Of a DNA stretch of 64,000 bases, positions 56,340 to 64,000 are shown in pieces. The notes under the pieces were generated by a model. The model was not told where the DNA came from. It did not search any database and saw only the letters and a list, made by a program, of their open reading frames with translations. The number at the start of each line of letters is the position of its first letter. The first letter of the stretch is position 1. Source of the DNA: Medicago truncatula (Eukaryota; Streptophyta; Magnoliopsida; Fabales; Fabaceae); the NCBI RefSeq assembly GCF_003473485.1, contig NC_053045.1, positions 30,230,494 through 30,294,493 on the forward strand, in the 5' to 3' direction. The position numbers and the translations under genes were made by a program.

Positions 56340-56560
56340 CTAACAACAGGCTGTTCTGTACCTGCTATATGAGAAATCACACGGGCTGACTTCCCGTCAT
56401 GTAACATAGATTGAGCACGTGTAAACGCGGAGTTTTGTGTTTCTGTAGTGTTATTCCATAATTTGTTGTTTCTTTGCTTTCAAATACTCCATAAGATGCA
56501 GGCAAACAATGAGGCATCATCCCTTGTAATATGTTGCAGCACCTAAAAAAAAGCCTCAGT
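56340..56560 (-). mobile_element. LINE fragment, RNase H-proximal region
   Basis: The minus-strand translation gives FACILWSI, then KQRNNKLWNNTTETQNSAF and ARVISHIAG. The 'W.iWk.RN..lW' pattern lies between reverse transcriptase and RNase H in plant non-LTR elements. About 220 bp only. Confidence 0.65.
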
Positions 56561-58189
56561 TGTACAATTTGAGATAGCCGAAAAGATACTCATACTCCAA
56601 ATATTCATGCTGTTAAAATTCATACTTCCATCATTTATATGCATAGACAATTTATTCCATGAAAGTCAACATATGGCTTTGTTTTGATTCTCATAAAATA
56701 AATCAGAATAGGTTGTGACACTAATAAGAACTTCACCACCCACGTTTGGGAGACACTTGCTCCTCCATGATTAGTTGAACTTCTTTTAAATTCTATCTAT
56801 AAATATTGATAAATAACTCTTTATTTCATAAAATGATCGTTAAATTATAAATTTTTGAAGCAGGAGTACCGGTACACCTCACAAAATGAGGTGTACCGTA
56901 GAAGTTCCCTTAACATGATATCCCGTTGAACTATCTCTTTAATATACCATCATGTTTCCCACTATTGGTGCTTATAGGGAAGATATGGAATGGTTCGACG
57001 AAACTCTCACTTTTGTTGGCTTCTCTTTGTCAGACTTGTATTACTCGTTGAATCCTTATGTCTTTCCACAAACTCATAATTTGTCTATTTGCCAAACGAT
57101 TATAGAAACATTGACTTTATGTTGACAACAATTCTCTTCGACAAATTTCAAATTTTACGTATAACAGGGACATAAATAAAAAAGGTTGGCGACGAAACAA
57201 TACCCTTTTTAAATATAAAATTTTTGGTAGTGTTCTAGGAAATTTAGAAATGTTTCCCATCATTTAAAAAAATGCAGTATAAAATATGACAATGAGGTAG
57301 TTAGGGTTCTACAATAATAGAGGGGACTCGTCAATAATAGAAACTCTCGATTTGCATGCGGATTTTGCCAAGAATTGAGATTCCAACTAATAACTTCGTG
57401 GGTAATCATTTCCTTAGAATTTTAAGATCCGCAGGAAAATGTACTGCATATACTCGCAGTAGAATTCGCAGGAAAGTTTTTGGTCAGAATTTGAGGAGAT
57501 TACTTCCCGTGAACACATTAACTGAATCATATCCGCAGGTATTTTCGCAGCAAATGACATAGGAAAATCTGTAGGAAAAACCGCAGGAAATGTTTTTAGA
57601 AGAACAAACTAGATCAATCATAGGTGTTCCCTCATCTAATTTTTTTTATTTTTTTTTTATAGCTAATTGGCATATGAAAAGTTCATTTTGAAATTATATT
57701 GAAAATTGGAATCAAAAACATCTAAATGGCCATTATATAATTAAAAAACTAAACCAAAATTCGATCCGCTTGTAGTTTGAGGGCTAATCTTACATTGAGA
57801 TCGAGATCTCTCGTATTATTGGGTATGAGGTGGATGGTATATTATTCTAGACATTAAAGAACAACAACAAAGAACTACAATAAAGTTTTCGTGGGTATTT
57901 AGGGTTGCTCGATGATGAAGGTCCCATTCAAGGGTAAGGAAACTGATTGTGGTCCGATGACTAATCTTACATGAAGATCAAGATCTCTCGGATTACTCAT
58001 GTCTGAGATATTAGTTTAAAAGACTTAACATGATGGATTTCCAAGTACAAGTATTGATGTATTTAATTACTTTAGTAAAATAAGGTTAGAACATGTATAA
58101 TGTAATAAAACAGAACTTAGTTCGCCAGCTCAACAGTAAAAGACTTATGTAAAAACCTGGGAATCTAGACTAAGTTCGTATCAATTAGC
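56561..58189. other. Intergenic DNA with a short perfect hairpin
   Basis: No gene seen. 56870-56898 is a perfect hairpin: 12-bp stem cggtacacctca / tgaggtgtaccg with loop caaaa. Part of 57780-58010 is internally repeated ('aatcttacattgagatcgagatctctcg' and 'aatcttacatgaagatcaagatctctcgg'). Confidence 0.5.
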
Positions 58190-61100
58190 ATCCGGAGTTA
58201 AATGGACAAGAAAAATCAGCCAACAAAGTTATACTAAATGGTATTAAGAAGAAGCTGGAGATAAAGAAGGGACTCTAGTCCGAACAGTTGTACGAGGTAA
58301 CACAAATAATACATAATTTTTTACAATAACTACTCTTATTAGCAATGGTTAACATATATGACGACATGAAAGCATATGTATTATATATGGTCGTATCATA
58401 CGATACCCCACTCAATCACTAAGGAAACTCCGTTCGCCATGGTATACGATGTTGATGTCATGATCTTAATCGAAATCAACACGCCCACCTAGCGCAAAGA
58501 GAATTTTTCAGAGGAAGGTGAGATATACATCATCTACTAACCCTTATTTTTTGTAGATCAGATCCAAGAGAATTAAAAAAAAAAAACATTATATGTTTAT
58601 CAGAACTTACTGTCGTTTTAATGAAGGACAATGAAACAAGTTTAAGATGCAACCTCGACATGCTGGAATTCCCATCGAAGCAACGTGCAACAAGGCGATA
58701 CAACTCCAAAGAAGGAGACTTAGTCCTCTGGAAAGTGGTGGAACCCACAAGAACTAAGAAGTTTTTTTTTCTAACTTGGAAGGACCTTAAAAATTAAAAG
58801 GAAAGTTGCCTCACGGCGCCTACAAGTTTGAAGGAATGAATGGATATCTTGTTCCCAGAACTTGGAATTCAATCAACCTTCGTCACTATTACAATTGAAA
58901 ATTTTCATGTTTTTTTTTGTTATCTTTGGAATAAAGGCGAACACAAACATTGAAATAAAGCCCTCCAAAACTGATGTATATATTTTAATTTTCATTCTTG
59001 ACATTAATAAAAGTGGTAACTTAGAAATATTTTCCTCTCCAAAGGTAATGGGTTTTAACGAGGCACCCTATTTACTAATTTCAGGATTTCTTACAATCAG
59101 AAAAAGAACAAACCAGAAAGAAAAAAAATGCCCAAATACCCAAAGACATTCACAAATTTAGAAGGAAAAAAAAATAACCAGCAAGTAAAACAAAAACGAA
59201 AACAAAACTAAAAATAGCCCAAGAAGAAAATCACCCAAATATATGTTAATAGTTAGCAAGGGCACCCTACTCTTACAACATGAAACAGGAAACAAAAGAC
59301 GCCTTAAAAGGCCATTACAAAAAGCTTGAACTAGCAACTCGACCATTACAAAAGCACAATCATGGCTCATCGACCAGCTCCCCTCCCTAAACAATCTTGA
59401 ACGATGAGAGACTACTTAGATCAAAAGATGGGTATCACAACAAGACTTGATCGTTGGCTCGATCAAACCCCTTTTCTATATTCTCAGCAACATTCATCTT
59501 AGCATTTTGTACCTCCTCCTGTAACTCAGTAATACTTTGGGGGCCCTTCCAAGCCTCGCCATTTAATCATAATTGTTATTAAGCTCTAACAGCTTAGCTT
59601 CAGCATCCCGCTTATTCTCCTAAACTTTCTTCTTCTCATACCTCGCTGTCTTTAAGGAATTGCCAGAATCCTTCAACTAATCCTCTAAGGATTTAACCTT
59701 TGACTTACTTTAGCTTATCCTCCCGCGATTTTACAGCCTAAAAATCTTCCTCCATCACTTCAAGCAACACTATAGAACGCAGACAAGAAACAATGGCATC
59801 TCGAAACAAGCTGAAATGATTAGACTTCCTCGCTGCCTCAAAATCCTCAGGAAGGTTGAAATGATCTTTCACGAAGCCAGTCCGATAAAAATTCCTATCC
59901 CAAAATGAACCCCCAATTTTAAGATCAAGGACTCGCTTTGTTTGCCTCACCTCTATCACTCTTTCCTTTATTCTTTACGGGAGATGCCTTAGTGAGCCGA
60001 GTCTCAGCCTCAATTTCCACAACAAACACCAAACTACCAACATAATTTTTCCTTTTATTACTCCGATGAATTTCTTCAATAGGATCACTTTGGGTATAGG
60101 ATCGTCAACTTTCCTAGCCTTTTTATCCTTTGAATTCTTGAGGAAAGCCCTCCACAATAGACATAGGCGCCATCGACTATTCAAAAGAAAAGCAAAACAA
60201 CAAATAAATAAACTATTATGAGCAAAAGGAACAAAGATAAAGAAGAAACGCATGTAAATAAGCATCAATCTAAATGTTTTCCCCTTCCTTATTTAGCAAC
60301 TCCCTGATATTACAGGGCAACATCCTCTCCAATAAAAAGACCACATCTTGCTTCTACTCGTTCAGTTTTCCAAATTCATACTCGGCGACGGAGGTGGGAT
60401 CACTAGTCTAGTATAAAGGAAACTTACACTTGCCTACATAAATCAAAGAAGCCTCAAGACAATCTTTCCCGCCTCGGACTTGAAAGTACTTCTCTTTCTA
60501 GCTCTTATAGTTTGACGCATAAATTTGAAATTGACTCGTGTTAGAATTGGCGCTGATAGAAACTCAAAACCTTTTATCAACTCCCTTTGTTTTGTAAAAG
60601 GTAAAGAACACGTTCATTGAAGGCTGAGATCCCAAACCTTTGCACAATATCTCGAAACCACACATATACGTCCAACTATTTGGCTTAATTTGTGAGGGGG
60701 AGATATTACGCACCTCAAGGACATCAAACTCAAAAGTAGTGAAATGAAGCTTTACTCCTAAATCCTCAAAACACACGATAGATTTGAAAAATCTCAACCT
60801 TCACTCACTGAGGACGTCTCAGACACACCTTATCATAAGTATACAAGGTTCTAAAATAACATCCTTCTCCCTACCAGTAGACGAGATATCCACTTTACTA
60901 ATAAAAAAAGACATTATTTATTTGGTTTTGTAAATAGAATCCAAGTAAAGACATCATCAACAAAGGTCTCGACATCTGATTCATCAAAAGAAATGGGATA
61001 TCCAATTTTCTTCCGAACTAATCCAGGGGAACAAGAAAGTAAAACATAATCACTAACCCGACTAGAACTATCACCACCATTCTCTTGAAAGCTCGCCCAA

Positions 61101-61375
61101 CATTGAATGATAATAACAACTCGTTTCCAAAACAACCCAATTTGTAGTCCCATCGAACCGGTTCACATTTTGTATACACGCATTCCACAACTTGCACTTT
61201 TCCTAAAACGTGTCGAGCTGACAACCTTCCTAGATTCGTCACACTCCCTAATCAAAACTATTTTCGTCCCCTCTAAGCGAAGTAGTAAAATTCGAATTGA
61301 AGACATGAAAAGGAAAAGTATTTGAAACCTCGGGTTACTAAAAGTCGAAAAGCAATGATTGGGACACATGTCAGA
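58190..61375 (+). mobile_element. Tat-lineage Gypsy LTR retrotransposon fossil, 3' part
   Basis: From about 58200 to 58895 the plus strand carries pieces of the C-terminal end of a Gypsy polyprotein. These include an integrase-end motif like YNSKEGDLVLWKVV near 58690 and the closing LVPRTWNSINLRHYY near 58850-58895, which is characteristic of Tat/Ogre-type elements. Downstream, an antisense extra coding region follows (59160-61375). Gag, protease and reverse transcriptase are absent, no LTR was recognised, and the coding parts are interrupted several times, so it is broken and fairly old. Lineage is inferred from the C-terminal motif and the antisense frame. Confidence 0.75.
59160..61375 (-). 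mobile_element. Antisense extra coding region of the Tat-type fossil
   Basis: Minus-strand segments show a pattern known as the 'putative gypsy type transposon' domain (Pfam Transposase_28): FVDDVFTWILF, ISPSQIKPNSWTYMCGFEIL, VFFTFYKTKG and a later helical part. Tat-lineage elements are known to carry such an extra frame between pol and the 3' LTR in antisense, and this layout fits. It is broken at several places; its role in the element is unknown. Confidence 0.65.
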
Positions 61376-62751
61376 GAAAGGTAAGAGAAAGTGACACGAC
61401 TACATAAATGAACAGTCATATCAATCTCTCATGATCATTCTTAAGACATAACCTAATCAGATACAAAATCTTAATAACTTTAACTTATTCACATGCTAAG
61501 TTTTATTGTACTAATTGTAAGCACACTATGTATTTAATTTGTATTAAGATTTTAGAAAAATAATTCATGCTTAGCACAAAGCATGCATAATGTCATTAAT
61601 TAGATCTCAGTCATATTTTGACTTAGTAGATTCTTTTAATTTATTAGGATATGATGGTGTAATTTTTATTTTTATTTTGGGTACAAAAGAGGGCCTAAGT
61701 GTAAAATTGTTTTATTAATAGTGCATATATATATATATATATCCTTTAATCTAGAGCATAATATATAGGAAAGTACGACAAAAAGCATTTAGCTCTTTAT
61801 ATAGTAATATTTTATTTGATTTCACGGTAGAAAGCATCACGGTCTCCACAGTAGAAAGGGCAAGAAAAAGAAAGATGATAGGTCACAGCCACCAGGTAGG
61901 TATTGAAATGGTACGATGCTGAAAGGTTCTATCAGCGTTTATAGAAAAAGCCTAGTGAAAAAAACAGAAACTCAATTAACTAAACTAATTCTACTGCTTC
62001 TACACCTCTAAGAAAACGAGACATGCAAGAAGGAGATCAAGACTATATAGTAAGTGTAGGGTAGGGACCTTCCATAACTGAGAGAGTCATCCTGTACGTT
62101 TTGGAATCATCTCACACCTATGCATGGTTTTTGTCCCTTCTAACATGCAATGGTCCCCATCTCATTCACGAGATCTCTTTCTCATTTCTTTCACACGTGA
62201 AACTTAATAGATCCCATATATTCACTGTGCATGAGCATGTTTCACTCTCAAATCCGCTCTATCTTATTTTTCGACCATATTATTTGTAAGAAATTATTAT
62301 TGTTGTTAAATAATGATTAATATTGGTCTCCGTGAGTTTAACTCAATGACTAATATTTGTAATAATGACTAATATTTGCCGGATAATTTATGAAGTATAT
62401 AAAGTGAGCTCTTCCCTCCTAAGTGAAATATGATATCGATTTTACAATCAATTAATTATTATATATATGATCGTTACATGTTTCAGATTATTTTATAAAA
62501 AAATAATAAAATTAGCATCTCACGAGTTTTTTGGGTAAAAAAAGAAGTTAATTAATCATACTTAGTATTATTTCTACTAAATTTTCATTTCCGTTTAATA
62601 AAGACTAATATTCGCAAATAATTTATAGAGTATATAAATTGAGTTCTCCACTTCAAACTAAAATATGAGATTGAATTCATAATCACTTACTTAAGTGTTC
62701 AATTCTCTTACAATATTTGAATTAATCCATTGTTGTTTAACTCGTCCACTG

Positions 62752-62802
<51 letters not shown>

Positions 62803-63179
62803 ATAGTTAGATGTTTCAAATTATTTTATAAAAATTAATAAAATTAACTTCTCACCAGCCTTTTTGGTAAAAAAAAATAAAAATTGAAGTTAATTAATTA
62901 CTCTTAGTATTTTTAGTCATAGTTTAAAAAAATTAATAGCTCACCATTTTTTGATGAATGAATATTGTTTTGTTTTTTTGTAAAAAAAAAAAAAAATCGG
63001 GGGTGCAATTAATAGATTAAAAAATTAGATTAGGGCTCCACAACTGCATTGCAACTACAATTACGACTATCAAACTACAATTTCACATGCTGTTGCTAAT
63101 AAGAGTACATAGTAACTTCATTACACTCACTAGTAATTTTGTAGCTCTTTGAGCTACATTTTCATTGAAATAGAGAACT
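61376..63179. other. AT-rich intergenic DNA and 3' flank of the IDD gene
   Basis: No supported gene. 62327-62375 begins like the SINE family ('ggtctccgtgagtttaactcaatgact') but lacks box B. Two diverged copies of ~110 bp ('actaatatt.gc..ataattta' and 'gtatataaa.tgag') at about 62370-62460 and 62605-62690 form a small local duplication. The 3' UTR of the minus-strand gene should lie left of 63180. Confidence 0.45.
62754..62799. repeat. (AT)n microsatellite
   Basis: 23 uninterrupted AT units; a shorter run lies at about 61725-61741. Confidence 0.95.
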
Positions 63180-64000
63180 CTAGCAGTAGTGTCCATTACC
63201 ATACTGGCTCTGAAGATTATTTCCTAATGATCCCATTCCATTAAACTCACCAAGTTCTTGCTGCAAAAAAGGTCTACTCATTGAGTCATCTTCTCCAACC
63301 CCAAGAAAATCTCTTGTAAAACCCATTTGGTTTTTTTCTTTTGACCTTGAACCTGAATCATACATTTGTCTATTTGTTGTCTCTTTATCCACAGACAATA
63401 CCACATGATCCAAATCCTTTGTACCATTCACAATCCCAAACATATTGTTTGAATCATTTAATAAATACCCACCTCCAAGATTAGTGCTACTATTGCTTCC
63501 CTCCAAATTCACCAACTCATTCAACTCTTCACTTTCACATTGCTTGTTATAAAATTTCTGAACCTCATGAACAATGTGAAAGTGGTTCAAATTATTGAAG
63601 ACTGTGTTATTATCATTGGTAATTATTGTCCTTGTAGATCCCATTTGAGATTCTTTCTGCAACAGTGATGTTGTTACTGACAAGTGATTTGGTGCTTCTT
63701 GCTGATTCTGATTCTGACTTCTACTCAAGTACAAAGAGCTTATTACACTAGCAGACAAATCTTTGTTTTCTTCTTGTTCTTGTTTCATTACTCCATGTAG
63801 CATTGGCAAAGATAGATTAGCATTATTATAATTCAGCCACTGTGGTTGTGATCCAAACACATCCATTGTTTGCATTATATCAGAATTTTGATGAAGTTGA
63901 GAAATGTTAGTGTAATTTCCCAATGGTGGTTCTGATGATGTTGCTGAATTAACAAATTCCGAGTGAAACTGAAAACCAGGAAAAATATGAGGAATTCTTG
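63180..64000 (-). CDS. INDETERMINATE DOMAIN (IDD) C2H2 zinc-finger protein, C-terminal part
   Basis: Open on the minus strand from the right window edge (64000) to a TAG at 63180, about 273 residues; the start and zinc fingers lie beyond the window. Two C-terminal IDD hallmarks are visible. SVTTSLLQKESQMGSTRT corresponds to the family's MSATALLQKAAQMG motif, and MGFTRDFLGVG to its TRDFLG motif. The rest is Asn/Gln/Ser-rich, as in plant regulators. IDD proteins are nuclear and bind DNA through four zinc fingers; many partner with DELLA or SHR/SCR GRAS proteins in root patterning, gibberellin response or sugar/starch control. The closest subgroup cannot be named from this part. The apparent start near 63923 is not an ATG; the frame continues upstream. 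Confidence 0.9.
   Translation of the reverse strand, partial: RIPHIFPGFQFHSEFVNSATSSEPPLGNYTNISQLHQNSDIMQTMDVFGSQPQWLNYNNANLSLPMLHGVMKQEQEENKDLSASVISSLYLSRSQNQNQQEAPNHLSVTTSLLQKESQMGSTRTIITNDNNTVFNNLNHFHIVHEVQKFYNKQCESEELNELVNLEGSNSSTNLGGGYLLNDSNNMFGIVNGTKDLDHVVLSVDKETTNRQMYDSGSRSKEKNQMGFTRDFLGVGEDDSMSRPFLQQELGEFNGMGSLGNNLQSQYGNGHYC

Noticed and set aside
62754-62799. AT run as a matrix attachment site or origin
   Set aside because: A plain dinucleotide microsatellite; nothing else supports such a role.

Overview
This is a window of legume nuclear DNA, most probably Medicago truncatula or a close IRLC (inverted-repeat-lacking clade) relative. The clearest clue is two small split genes on the minus strand (28906-29167 and 46445-46732). 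They encode secreted four-cysteine peptides of the nodule-specific cysteine-rich (NCR) type, known only from IRLC legumes. AT-rich intergenic DNA, short introns with GT/AG borders and many LINEs, SINEs, MITEs and LTR fossils also fit a plant genome.

Host genes, left to right: a four-exon histone-fold gene of the NF-YC10/DPB3-1 type (8477-11234, +); a fasciclin-like arabinogalactan protein, FLA (13767-14519, +); a two-exon tau-class glutathione S-transferase (18689-19539, +); a decayed copy of a larger conserved plant gene (about 20151-22745, +); NCR gene 1 (28906-29167, -); two further FLA genes (35024-35866, + and 38226-39101, +); NCR gene 2 (46445-46732, -); a fourth FLA gene (54353-55231, -) that is a near copy of the third in inverted orientation; and the 3' coding end of an IDD-type C2H2 zinc-finger gene running off the right edge (63180-64000, -).

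The rest is mostly mobile DNA. Readable elements include a complete TRIM (7075-7676) with 5-bp target duplications; a Copia-like gag-bearing fossil (23367-27711) whose right LTR holds a separate solo LTR (26272-27617); a Tat-lineage Gypsy fossil with an antisense extra reading frame (58190-61375); an L1-type LINE interrupted by a noncoding retroposon (31500-33590); a 5'-truncated LINE with perfect target duplications (3416-4150); three tRNA-like SINEs; and at least four Mutator-like fold-back elements with 9-bp target duplications, one a candidate Pack-MULE (40467-41411).

The most interesting layout is around the NCR genes. Each is followed closely on its 3' side by a copy of the same ~0.5-kb retroposon, and each is preceded by the same distal promoter block. 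This suggests the unit promoter + NCR + retroposon was duplicated together. A third promoter copy without a gene lies split across 47853-47980 and 50090-50300. The four FLA genes are a local single-FAS1 family (FLA11/12-like) linked to secondary wall or cell-surface functions. The NCR genes belong to the symbiotic nodule program. No operon-like cooperation between these genes is implied.
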